DNA of 38,673 nt, from contig JANXZC010000053.1 of the NCBI GenBank assembly GCA_025355725.1, positions 1-38,673 on the forward strand. Reading direction: 5' to 3'. Numbering within the stretch: the first letter of the stretch is position 1; each line of letters begins with the position of its first letter. Position numbers and translations under genes: made by a program. Of this stretch, positions 31,043 through 38,673 are shown piece after piece. This DNA comes from Syntrophus sp. (in: bacteria) (GTDB taxonomy: Bacteria > Desulfobacterota > Syntrophia > Syntrophales > UBA8958). The notes under the pieces are model-generated. The model was not told the DNA's origin. It saw nothing but the letters and a program-made list of their open reading frames with translations, and did no database searches.

Positions 31043-33449
31043 TTAGCGTCAGGTCAGCCTTATAACGGCAATCCTTGCGGAGGCACTGTTTTACCTCCCC
31101 GGCTTTGGTTCGCTTTTCCACAAGAAAAGGGGCGCCACACTGGGGACATGGCTCAGGTAGCGGTCGATACCACATGGCGAATTTGCAGGTTGGGTATTTA
31201 GTGCACCCAAAGAACGTTTTGCCGGTTTTCGAACGCCTTTCGGAAATGAATCCGGCACAGCCCTCTTCCGGACATGGGACGCCAAGATGAATGTTAAGGA
31301 TGGCTTTGCATTCCGGATAGCCGGTGCAACCGAGGAACTTGCCGAAACGTCCCTCCTTGTGAGCCATGGGTTTCCCGCATTTTTCGCACAGGGTATCGGT
31401 GACAATCATCTCCGCTTTCGGACGGTCGCTTCCGTCACCCGCCGCAATTTTAAGCGTGTTTTTACACTCCGGATAGCCTGAGCAGGCCATAAACTTTCCG
31501 AATCTTCCCGCTTTGAGTACCATGGATTTCCCGCATTTTTCACAGTTGACATCAGGCGCGGTCTTATCATCCGCAGTCCCCTGACCGTTGCCTTCCTCGG
31601 GGAGATTCATGGTGTTTTTACAGGTAGGATAATTGGTACATGCGATAAAACGGCCATTCTTTCCCCATTTGATGGACATGGGGCTCCCGCATTTCTCGCA
31701 GATCATGTCGGTGGGAATCCCCTTGCCTTTGAGGCTCTTCATGTTTTCTGCCGCCGCTTTGAGTTCCCTCGAAAAGTCCTCATAAAAGTCCTTGAGGGTA
31801 TCGATGCGGTCTGTCTTCCCTTCCTCGATTAGATCCAAACGGCTTTCCAGAGAGGCAGTGAAGGTCACGTCGAGGATCTTGGGGAAGTTTTCAACCAGTA
31901 AACCGGTTACCAGCATTCCCAGATCCGTAGGACGGAATTTACCTTTTTCCATGAGCACGTATTCCCGGTCCTGAATGGTGCTGAGGATCGTTGCGTAGGT
32001 GCTGGGACGTCCGATTCCTTTCTCTTCGAGCTCCCGGACGAGAGATGCCTCGGAGAATCTGGGGGGAGGCTGGGTAAATTTTTGTTCAGGGGTCAAGGCC
32101 AGGAGGTGTAAAATCTCGCCTACCGCCAGGTCGGGAAGGATCTTTCCCAATTCTTCGTCCGGATCGGCGCCGTTGTCTTCTTTTCCTTCCCGATACACCT
32201 CCATATAGCCCGAAAATTTCATGATGGAACCCTGGGCGCGGAAGAGACAGGAACCGGCGGTGATTTCGATAACGGTCTGATCGAAGATTGCCGGGGACAT
32301 CTGGCTGGCAATAAAGCGGTTCCAGATCAATAGATACAGTTTGAACTGATCGGGGCTGAGATATTGCTTGATATCCCCGGGACGGTGGAGCATCGAAGAG
32401 GGTCTGACTGCCTCATGGGCGTCCTGGGCAGAGGCGCTGTTCTTGAATAAACGAGGTTTGGGAGGGAGATAGGACGGATCATAAGCGGTCTGGATATATT
32501 TCCTGACTTCTTGCAGCGCCTCCTCAGAAATACGCATGGAGTCCGTTCGCATATAGGTGATGAGCCCTACCGATCCTTCCGCCCCTAATTCGATACCTTC
32601 ATATAGTTGTTGTGCCACACTCATCGTTTTCTTGGCGGAAAAACGCAGCCAGCGGGAGGCTTCTTGCTGGAGTTTGCTCGTTGTAAAGGGCGGCAAGGGG
32701 GAGCGCTTGAGTTCCTTCTTGTCCACCTTGGCGACGACAAAATCCTGCCGGCCCAGATCTTCAAGCACCTGGGCTGATTGCTCACCATTGGTGACCTTTG
32801 CTTTTTTATTGTCTATTTTTGTCAGTTTTGCGTCAAAGGCCGGTGGTTTGTTTCCCTCCAAAGAAGCGGTGATAGTCCAGAATTCCTCGGAGATGAAACT
32901 GTTGATCTCGTTTTCCCGATCGACGACGATTCGTACCGCGACAGATTGAACACGTCCGGCGCTAAGTCCCCGCCTGACCTTGTCCCAGAGGAGAGGGCTT
33001 ATCTTGTAGCCCACAAGACGGTCCAGTATCCGCCGTGTCTGCTGGGCCTCGTATTTCGGGAGGTTGAGTTCGAGGGGGTTTCTGATCGCCTCGAGGACAG
33101 TATTTTTCGTAAGATCGTTGAAAAGGGCGCGATGGAGGATCTTATTCTTCCCGTTGATTTCCTGGGCGACGTGCCAGGCAATCGCCTCGCCTTCACGATC
33201 CGGGTCGGGGGCCAGATAAATGTGCTCGGCCTTCTGAGCGGCTTTCTTTATCTCTGCCATGACTTTTTTCTTGCTGTCCACAACATTGTAACTCGGCTCA
33301 AAGCCATTATCCACATCAATGCCCAGAGTGCTCTTGGGCAGGTCCTTGACATGACCCATGGTTGCCAGGACATCAAAGTCCGCGCCGAGAAATTTTTTTA
33401 TCGTTTTTACTTTGGTTGGCGACTCCACAATTACTAAAGAACGGGACAT
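31032..33449 (-). CDS. topA: DNA topoisomerase I
   Basis: An 805-residue type IA topoisomerase that relaxes negatively supercoiled DNA. The Toprim domain shows Glu9 in VESPTK and DPDREGE at 82-88. The catalytic tyrosine is Tyr299 in GLITYMRTDSMRI. The C-terminal ~230 residues hold a series of zinc-ribbon repeats: three CEKCG...C..YP.CK units, then CPEEGC...C..YPTC and a final CPQCG...C...C, all with cysteines intact. It starts 4 bases after the dprA stop. Confidence 0.97.
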   Translation of the reverse strand: MSRSLVIVESPTKVKTIKKFLGADFDVLATMGHVKDLPKSTLGIDVDNGFEPSYNVVDSKKKVMAEIKKAAQKAEHIYLAPDPDREGEAIAWHVAQEINGKNKILHRALFNDLTKNTVLEAIRNPLELNLPKYEAQQTRRILDRLVGYKISPLLWDKVRRGLSAGRVQSVAVRIVVDRENEINSFISEEFWTITASLEGNKPPAFDAKLTKIDNKKAKVTNGEQSAQVLEDLGRQDFVVAKVDKKELKRSPLPPFTTSKLQQEASRWLRFSAKKTMSVAQQLYEGIELGAEGSVGLITYMRTDSMRISEEALQEVRKYIQTAYDPSYLPPKPRLFKNSASAQDAHEAVRPSSMLHRPGDIKQYLSPDQFKLYLLIWNRFIASQMSPAIFDQTVIEITAGSCLFRAQGSIMKFSGYMEVYREGKEDNGADPDEELGKILPDLAVGEILHLLALTPEQKFTQPPPRFSEASLVRELEEKGIGRPSTYATILSTIQDREYVLMEKGKFRPTDLGMLVTGLLVENFPKILDVTFTASLESRLDLIEEGKTDRIDTLKDFYEDFSRELKAAAENMKSLKGKGIPTDMICEKCGSPMSIKWGKNGRFIACTNYPTCKNTMNLPEEGNGQGTADDKTAPDVNCEKCGKSMVLKAGRFGKFMACSGYPECKNTLKIAAGDGSDRPKAEMIVTDTLCEKCGKPMAHKEGRFGKFLGCTGYPECKAILNIHLGVPCPEEGCAGFISERRSKTGKTFFGCTKYPTCKFAMWYRPLPEPCPQCGAPFLVEKRTKAGEVKQCLRKDCRYKADLTLNEG

Positions 33450-33453
33450 AAAT

Positions 33454-34665
33454 TCACTCCTGAAGAATATACGTTTTCCCCGGCATTTGCCGGATTAGGC
33501 CCCTGAGTTCGAGATGCAAAAGCAGGGAAAGTATCTCCGAGGCTGACATGCCGGTAGCGGCGATGAGATCATCAACGGGACGAGGTCGGAAAGACAGGTT
33601 ATTTATTAGCAGTTGCTCTTTCTCACCGAGGATTGCATGATGAACATCATGATGCTGCCGGGGTCCATTGCGGGGGGAGTCGGGGGGGGCATCGTGGTGC
33701 TCATCGGAGGAAAGTTCTGTGAGAACAGCAGGCAAGGCCGCTTTTACGGGCATTGACTCACCGGGAGAGGTCTGCGGTCCGATTTCCGCAAGAATATCTT
33801 CGACATCTTCGACGAGTTTTGCCCCTTCCTTGATGAGACGATTCGTTCCCCGCGAGCCTGCCTCATCGATACTGCCCGGTACGGCAAAGACTTCTCTCCC
33901 TTGTTCAAGGGCGATTCTTGCCGTAATGAGGGAACCGCTTTTTTCGGTTGCCTCAACAACCACAACCCCCAGTGACATCCCGCTGATGATTCGGTTCCGA
34001 GCGGGGAAATTAGGAGCGTTGGGTCGCGTACCGAATGAAAATTCCGAAACGACGGCGCCGCATTCGGATATTTCGTAGTAGAGGGATTCGTTCTCCGGAG
34101 GATAGATAACGTCCAGGCCGGAGCCTAAAATAGCAACGGTTCTTCCCTTGACGGATAATGCGCCTTTGTGCGCCGACGCGTCGATACCTTTGGCCATACC
34201 GCTCACAATAGCGACACCGCTAAGGGCCAGTTCCCGACAGAGTCTTTCCGTAGTATATTTGCCGTAGGCGCTGGCCTTTCTAGAGCCGACCACGGCTACA
34301 GAGACGTCGATCCCACCCAGATCGCCCTTTACATAAAGAATAACAGGACAATCGTAAATGTGGCGAAGGCGTTGCGGAAAGAGGGGATCCTGACAGGTGA
34401 GGATGGCGACATTCATCCGCAGGGCCTTTTCAAGTTCCCCATCTACTTGCTCCCACTGCTTGAAATCTTTGATATGACGTGCTGTTTTTGAACCGATTCC
34501 CGGTACGGTCTCAAGCAGATGCAGGGGGGCCTTGAAAACATGTTCCGGCGCCCCGAAGCTTTGTAGCAGGCTCTTGATGCCGATGTTTCCCAGTCCCTCT
34601 ACGAGCTTCAGAGCCAGCCAGTATTTGAGGTCTTCAGTTATGGTTGTCATCGTTTCAGTCGTCAT
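33454..34665 (-). CDS. dprA: DNA-processing protein DprA (Smf)
   Basis: A 403-residue protein that loads RecA onto incoming single-stranded DNA during natural transformation. A helix-hairpin-helix-like N-terminus (VEGLGNIGIKSLL, VPGIGSKTARHI) precedes the Rossmann-like core: VAVVGSRKASAYGK, VSGMAKGIDASAHKGAL, AILGSGLDVIYPPEN, FPARNRIISGMS and EKSGSLITARIALEQGREVFAVPG. A winged-helix domain ends the protein (residues about 345-400). The linker near 320-345 is Pro/His-rich. No good ribosome site precedes the ATG at 34665; an in-frame ATG 15 bases later is an alternative. Confidence 0.96.
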   Translation of the reverse strand: MTTETMTTITEDLKYWLALKLVEGLGNIGIKSLLQSFGAPEHVFKAPLHLLETVPGIGSKTARHIKDFKQWEQVDGELEKALRMNVAILTCQDPLFPQRLRHIYDCPVILYVKGDLGGIDVSVAVVGSRKASAYGKYTTERLCRELALSGVAIVSGMAKGIDASAHKGALSVKGRTVAILGSGLDVIYPPENESLYYEISECGAVVSEFSFGTRPNAPNFPARNRIISGMSLGVVVVEATEKSGSLITARIALEQGREVFAVPGSIDEAGSRGTNRLIKEGAKLVEDVEDILAEIGPQTSPGESMPVKAALPAVLTELSSDEHHDAPPDSPRNGPRQHHDVHHAILGEKEQLLINNLSFRPRPVDDLIAATGMSASEILSLLLHLELRGLIRQMPGKTYILQE

Positions 34666-34681
34666 AAAAAAAGTGGCGAAG

Positions 34682-34708
34682 GATATATCTCATCCCAAGG
34701 GCTGTCAA
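34682..34708 (-). promoter_or_regulatory. Possible sigma-70 promoter of dprA-topA-trmFO
   Basis: A perfect TTGACA -35 (34703-34708, minus strand) is followed by TATATC after 15 bases or TATCCT after 17. It lies just before dprA in the divergent gap. Confidence 0.42.
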
Positions 34709-34847
34709 GGAATTTAAAGACCGGAATTTATGAATGACGGGGTGATCGATAACGAGTAATCCTGTAGAGAATAAATATTTATTGTCAGGGAAGTTGATTT
34801 CGGTTACATAGCACGCATTCATCAGGGAAGGACACAAGAGCGGAAAT

Positions 34848-36491
34848 ATGTTGCGTAAATATCGTTGGATATGCTTGATTTTAATTGTGGCAGCCCTAGA
34901 GCCTCTTGCACCGGGACAATGCTGGGGATCGGCGGTTCTTCTCCATCCGGAATTCATATCCCTGGGTGATGTTGGGGCCGGGAAGATAAAGAAAGGAATG
35001 GTCACCATTACCTATGCCGACTCGGATCGGAAGTCATGGTCGGCAGAGGTTAACGAGGGTTGGCTATGCAAATCGGGACGGCCTTTGACAGGGATACTCG
35101 AACATGCACGGCCTTTACAGCTCAAGATGTCCATGAAATCTTCCCTGGCCCCGGCGGGAGAGGACAACAATCACAATGGCCTTTACACCGTTGTACTCAA
35201 CCTTGAAGTCGATAACAGGCGTACCGTCTACCATAAGAAACTTACCGGCGGTAATCACCGGGAAGGGGTCGTTTTGAATGTCGGGGGGGAGATAAAGGTT
35301 ATTGACCTTTCTTTTCATGTAATGGAATATCCATTGGAACCGGTCTTGCTTGTTTCACCCCACCGGCTCGATTTTGGATCCCTGGGGCAAGGGCAGAAAA
35401 TTATCAAGAAGATTGAGATAACCAACAGGGGCAGGCAGGCCTTGAAATGGAAGGTAAATCAAAAAAACAATGGTCGTCAGATGGACGGTGTCGATGCTCT
35501 TTCAGGGCGTTATGTATCCTTTTTGCAGCCCGAAACCCAGGGAACGGGCCAATACCGGCCGGGGAGTTTGGGAAAAGACACTGCCGAATATGCCGGCCAT
35601 TGGTCGGAAGTGGAGGGTTATCCAGAAGCCCAGCAAAACAGTGTCATGAAATACCGTTTCTCTGGTTCGGGGATCGTCCTCTATTACTGGAAGTCACCGG
35701 CAGCCGGCAAAATAAGCCTTTATCTCGATAATCGGATGTTAGCCAATATCGACGCCTTCGATGAGAAGACCGTCGCTGCTGAATATCGTCTTAATGAACC
35801 TGTTATCGGATCACACATATTTACACTAGTAAACAATACGGGACGAGTCGTTATTGAGGGGATAAAGATAACCGGTAAAGAGGTTTCCTTGGGAAATGGA
35901 AAGTGGATAAAATTTTATCCTGAAATAGGCGTTACTACAAGGGAGATCGACTATCTTCATGTGTCCGTAGATACGTCCCACTTGCCGCCGGGGACGTATG
36001 GACATGTCCTGAACGTAGAATCGAACGGCGGTGAAGCGGCTATCGAATTACATGCCGAGGTATCGCTGGAAACTGGTTCGAAAATACTTGATGTTTACAG
36101 GTACAGTTTCGGAAACGATGTCCTGCTGAGCACTAATCCTCAGGGGGAGGCGAAGACGGCTCATTTCCGCGATTATCGGAAGCAGGGAATAGCTTTCAAA
36201 CTCTTTAGTCCTGGAACCCCGGGGACAACTGAGTTTTATAGATGGTACAATCCCCAAAGACGATTGCATTTCTATTCGTATGAGGCAAACGGTGAGGGAA
36301 AATTGTCAAGGGAGTACGTCTTTGAAGGGACCATCGGCAATATTGCCACCAGCCGCCTGCCAAACACACGCGAACTGTACCGCTGGCAGCATCCATCAAC
36401 AGGCCAATATTTTTTCTCTACAGATACTAAAGGAGAGGGAGTACATAAAATAGGATATAAATACAGTGGTATAGCTGGATTTGTCAGGTAA
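34848..36491 (+). CDS. Exported multi-domain protein with C-terminal DUF5648-like repeats
   Basis: A 547-residue secreted protein of unknown role. Residues 1-28 are a signal peptide with no lipobox. Residues about 166-205 look like an ASH/Ig-like strand set (PHRLDFGSLGQGQKIIKKIEITNRG). Residues about 245-345 resemble a carbohydrate-binding beta-sandwich (KYRFSGSGIVLYYWKS..GKISLYLDNRMLANID). Residues about 412-547 carry repeats of the type FYRWYNPQRRLHFYS and LYRWQHPSTGQYFFSTD, ending GYKYSGIAGFV, which match the DUF5648 pattern. A surface or cell-wall glycan-binding function is plausible. It is divergent from dprA, and no flagellar promoter is seen. Confidence 0.72.
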   Translation: MLRKYRWICLILIVAALEPLAPGQCWGSAVLLHPEFISLGDVGAGKIKKGMVTITYADSDRKSWSAEVNEGWLCKSGRPLTGILEHARPLQLKMSMKSSLAPAGEDNNHNGLYTVVLNLEVDNRRTVYHKKLTGGNHREGVVLNVGGEIKVIDLSFHVMEYPLEPVLLVSPHRLDFGSLGQGQKIIKKIEITNRGRQALKWKVNQKNNGRQMDGVDALSGRYVSFLQPETQGTGQYRPGSLGKDTAEYAGHWSEVEGYPEAQQNSVMKYRFSGSGIVLYYWKSPAAGKISLYLDNRMLANIDAFDEKTVAAEYRLNEPVIGSHIFTLVNNTGRVVIEGIKITGKEVSLGNGKWIKFYPEIGVTTREIDYLHVSVDTSHLPPGTYGHVLNVESNGGEAAIELHAEVSLETGSKILDVYRYSFGNDVLLSTNPQGEAKTAHFRDYRKQGIAFKLFSPGTPGTTEFYRWYNPQRRLHFYSYEANGEGKLSREYVFEGTIGNIATSRLPNTRELYRWQHPSTGQYFFSTDTKGEGVHKIGYKYSGIAGFVR

Positions 36492-36525
36492 ATGGACATT
36501 ACCATAAACGCGATGGGATTGGCGC

Positions 36526-36554
36526 TTGACAAACAATGTCAAAAGAGATATTAC
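36526..36554 (+). promoter_or_regulatory. Sigma-70 promoter of the tRNA cluster
   Basis: TTGACA, 17 bases, then TATTAC lies 22 bases before the first tRNA. The -35 box forms one arm of a 6-bp inverted repeat (TTGACA-AACAA-TGTCAA, 36526-36542). The gap 36492-36576 holds nothing else evident. Confidence 0.5.
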
Positions 36555-36576
36555 CCCCCCTCTTTTATATAAGCGT

Positions 36577-36653
<77 letters not shown>

Positions 36654-36662
36654 GAGAATATG

Positions 36663-36739
36663 GTGGGTGTAGCTCAGTTGGTTAGAGTGCCGGGTTGTGG
36701 CCCCGGAGGTCGAGGGTTCAAATCCCTTCACTCACCCCA
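36663..36739 (+). tRNA. tRNA-His (anticodon GUG)
   Basis: Acceptor GTGGGTG pairs with CACTCAC; the anticodon loop is TTGTGGC between CCGGG and CCCGG. The discriminator base is C73 and the base before position 1 (36662) is G, giving the G-1:C73 pair that marks histidine tRNA. CCA is encoded. Confidence 0.95.
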
Positions 36740-36755
36740 TTGACTGAATTAAAAG

Positions 36756-36832
36756 GCGCCTGTAGCTCAGTTGGATAGAGTCGCAGACTTCGAATCTGTT
36801 GGTCGTACGTTCGAGTCGTACCAGGCGCGCCA
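36756..36832 (+). tRNA. tRNA-Arg (anticodon UCG)
   Basis: Acceptor GCGCCTG pairs perfectly with CAGGCGC. The anticodon loop CTTCGAA between GCAGA and TCTGT gives UCG, and the T-stem is GTACG/CGTAC. CCA is encoded. Its 5' half is almost identical to that of the first tRNA-Arg, which suggests a duplication origin. Confidence 0.92.
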
Positions 36833-36861
36833 GATAACATATTAGTTTTTTTTGCATTAAA

Positions 36862-36937
<76 letters not shown>

Positions 36938-36945
36938 AAAAAATC

Positions 36946-36981
36946 AGGGGTTAGCCAAATCAAGGTTAGCCCCTTTTTTTT
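36946..36981 (+). terminator. Rho-independent terminator of the tRNA cluster
   Basis: An 11-bp stem (AGGGGTTAGCC with GGTTAGCCCCT, two G-U pairs) closes a 7-base loop and is followed by a run of eight T residues, starting 8 bases after the lysine tRNA. Confidence 0.92.
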
Positions 36982-37034
36982 CTTGATCTGTCGAACATTT
37001 TCCTCCAAAATCAAAAAAGGTAAAAGGCGACACT

Positions 37035-37889
37035 ATGACTTCCATAATCAAGACTATTAGAATGCGCCGTTCCTGCCGAACCTATGAGATCAGGCCGCTT
37101 GTGCAAGACAAGCGCATTGACTGTGAGGCCTTTCTGACTGGCAACATCACAGGTCCTTTCGGAAGTAAGGTTCGTTTCACACTTTCCGATATGCATCAAA
37201 TTAAACTTGAGGAAACAAATGTTCCCGGAACCTACGGCGTTATCCAGGGGGCACAATATTTTATCATCGGGGCGGTAAGGAAGTCCGACATGGCGATGGA
37301 AGATTTCGGCTACGCCATGGAAAGAAACGTCCTTTATGCCACAGAATCAGGGTACGGAACCTGCTGGTTGGGTGGGACGTTTAAGCGAACCGGTTTTGCC
37401 CGCATCATCGATCTTCAGGAGGATGAGCTGCTGCCGGCCGTCACTCCCTTGGGTTATCCGAAGCAAAAAAAATCGCTTACGGAGCGTATCTTCAGATATG
37501 TGGCCTCCTCCGACAAGAGGAAACCATGGGAGCAAGTATTCTTTCTGAATAATCTCGAAACACCGCTCAGCGGCGACCAGGCAGGCGACTTTGGCCAGGT
37601 GCTCGAATGCCTCCGGATCGGACCTTCGGCATCGAACAGGCAACCCTGGCGGATCATCAAAGAGAAAGATTCTATGAATTTCCATTTCTATCTTAAGAGA
37701 ACCCCCGGCTATGGTAATTTGATCGGCGGAATAAGTCTGCAAAACATCGATATGGGCATCGCCATGTGCCATTTTGAGTTATCGGCTCTGGAAATGGGAC
37801 TGAACGGTCAGTGGGTGAGACAGATCTCCCCGGGAGCGAAAGCAGCGCCGGGGGGTATAGAATATATTGTTAGCTGGGTCGGAGCGTAA
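37035..37889 (+). CDS. Nitroreductase-family protein (TM1586-like)
   Basis: A 284-residue protein with the two-lobed pattern of the TM1586-type nitroreductases, flavin-binding relatives of oxidoreductases. The N-terminal half has RMRRSCRTYEIRPL, YFIIGAVRKSD and YATESGYGTCWLGGTFKRTGF. The second half has LECLRIGPSASNRQPWRII and IDMGIAMCHFELSALEMGLNGQW. FMN binding through the RRSxRxY and PSASNRQPW segments is expected from the family; the substrate is unknown. An AAAAGGCG ribosome site lies upstream. It appears to be a single gene between the tRNA cluster and miaB. Confidence 0.87.
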   Translation: MTSIIKTIRMRRSCRTYEIRPLVQDKRIDCEAFLTGNITGPFGSKVRFTLSDMHQIKLEETNVPGTYGVIQGAQYFIIGAVRKSDMAMEDFGYAMERNVLYATESGYGTCWLGGTFKRTGFARIIDLQEDELLPAVTPLGYPKQKKSLTERIFRYVASSDKRKPWEQVFFLNNLETPLSGDQAGDFGQVLECLRIGPSASNRQPWRIIKEKDSMNFHFYLKRTPGYGNLIGGISLQNIDMGIAMCHFELSALEMGLNGQWVRQISPGAKAAPGGIEYIVSWVGA

Positions 37890-38002
37890 GACTAACCCCA
37901 TGGATGATAAAAATCTCTCATATCCACACTTTTTCATGGAGGGGAATTATCCACCTCCGACAAAGAGGGATGGAGGGTGATTTCTGACATGGAGTCCCGG
38001 AC

Positions 38003-38028
38003 CAAATCTCAAAAACAAATCTCAAAAA
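38003..38028. repeat. Tandem 13-bp duplication upstream of miaB
   Basis: The unit CAAATCTCAAAAA occurs twice, perfectly and without spacing, 66 bases before the miaB start. The rest of 37890-38093 holds a weak TTGACT-type promoter candidate near 38033 and no gene. Confidence 0.8.
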
Positions 38029-38093
38029 ACTGTTGACTCTGGTAGGTCCTTATATTAACTTACTTCTTTATTAATTTCCGGAGTATCGAGGGA

Positions 38094-38673
38094 TTGTCTA
38101 AAAATAATTTCTATATTCGCACCTTTGGCTGCCAGATGAATGTTCACGATTCCGAGCAGTTGGCTTCCATGATGGTCGATGCCGGTTTCGTACAGACTGA
38201 AGATGTAAACCAGGCAGAGGTGATTCTAATCAATACTTGCAGTATCAGGGAAAAAGTGGCCCTTAAAATCGTCAGCCAGATCGGCCGCTACCGGCAGTTG
38301 AAGGAAAATAATCCCGACCTTGTTATCGGCGTGGGAGGCTGTCTCGCCCAACACTGGGGGCAGTCCCTTTTGAGAAAGAATGTCGGTATCGACCTTGTAT
38401 TTGGAACACATGCCCTGGACAGGGCGCCGGAAATGATCAGGGGGATACAGAGGAAGGGTGGAGCTATTGTAGATACGTCATTCCGGGAAGTCATACCGTC
38501 TATGAATATCTGTCCCTGGCCGGTAAATGGTAATTATCAGGCATTTGTCACCATTATGCAGGGATGCGACAACTTCTGCTCCTATTGCGTTGTTCCCTAC
38601 CTGCGGGGAAGGGAAAAAAGCCGCCCGAGTCAGAACATCATTGATGAAATCAGGGCACTTGTTGCCCATGGCG
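38094..38673 (+). CDS. miaB: tRNA-2-methylthio-N6-dimethylallyladenosine synthase MiaB (5' part)
   Basis: The first 193 codons of a radical-SAM methylthiotransferase that modifies A37 of tRNAs reading UNN codons; the gene runs off the window. The N-terminal MTTase domain has its three iron-sulfur cysteines at 13, 49 and 83 (RTFGCQMNVHDSEQ, ILINTCSIREK, GVGGCLAQ). The radical-SAM cluster CxxxCxxC is at 158, 162 and 165 (MQGCDNFCSYCVVPY). The motif set separates it from MtaB and RimO. I choose the TTG at 38094, with GGAG 10 bases upstream, because the next ATG would cut into the first iron-sulfur motif. Confidence 0.93.
   Translation, partial: MSKNNFYIRTFGCQMNVHDSEQLASMMVDAGFVQTEDVNQAEVILINTCSIREKVALKIVSQIGRYRQLKENNPDLVIGVGGCLAQHWGQSLLRKNVGIDLVFGTHALDRAPEMIRGIQRKGGAIVDTSFREVIPSMNICPWPVNGNYQAFVTIMQGCDNFCSYCVVPYLRGREKSRPSQNIIDEIRALVAHG

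Noticed and set aside
37941-37975. GGAGG/CCTCC hairpin after the nitroreductase gene as terminator
   Set aside because: Stem of only 5 bp with a long loop and no T run.

Overview
The window reads as a chromosomal segment of a motile Gram-negative bacterium, most likely a member of the former Deltaproteobacteria (Desulfobacterota, perhaps near the Syntrophales). This rests on the sigma-54/sigma-28 flagellar promoter architecture, the FlgN-FlgK-FlgL-CsrA-FliW order and the overall protein flavour; it is an inference, because no rRNA or other phylogenetic marker is present.

Layout. (1) Positions 1-352: a non-coding stretch with tandem imperfect repeats that resemble an IS21-type insertion-sequence end, then a palindromic box and a sigma-54 promoter. 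(2) 353-4221, plus strand: flgN, flgK, flgL, csrA, fliW, covering hook-filament junction assembly and flagellin translation control. (3) 9579 down to 4276, minus strand: fliC, a strong terminator, fliD, fliS, a fliT-like chaperone gene, and flaG. fliC and fliD have good sigma-54 promoters; flaG has a good sigma-28 promoter. The fliC leader carries a hairpin that presents GGA in its loop plus a GGA-containing Shine-Dalgarno, the classical CsrA target layout. (4) 26928 down to 9992, minus strand: a glycan/flagellin-glycosylation island. It holds three TPR-containing glycosyltransferase-type proteins (one a tandem duplication, one fused to a sulfotransferase-like domain), a TPR protein, three sugar-nucleotide SDR enzymes, a DegT aminotransferase, an oxidoreductase-acetyltransferase fusion, an RmlC-like epimerase, a C-methyltransferase and a putative O-methyltransferase. 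Seven of these form one translationally coupled run. (5) 27061-29727, plus strand: a sigma-28 promoter, a small unknown protein, a receiver-GAF-HD-GYP regulator and a transglycosylase without a signal peptide. (6) 34665 down to 29687, minus strand: dprA, topA, trmFO. (7) 34848-36491: an exported multi-domain protein ending in DUF5648-like repeats. (8) 36577-36937: four tRNA genes (Arg-UCU, His-GUG, Arg-UCG, Lys-CUU) and a terminator. (9) 37035-37889: a nitroreductase-like protein. (10) 38094 to the end: the 5' part of miaB.

How it fits together. The hierarchy suggested by the sequence is sigma-54 for flgN-fliW, fliD-fliS-fliT and fliC, then sigma-28 for flaG and the HD-GYP/transglycosylase group. 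CsrA, countered by FliW, would set flagellin translation. The neighbouring sugar island probably builds an amino-, methyl- and perhaps sulfate-decorated glycan and transfers it to flagellin through TPR-GT2 enzymes. No Maf-type motility accessory glycosyltransferase is seen. The functional link between island and flagellin is an inference from proximity and architecture.
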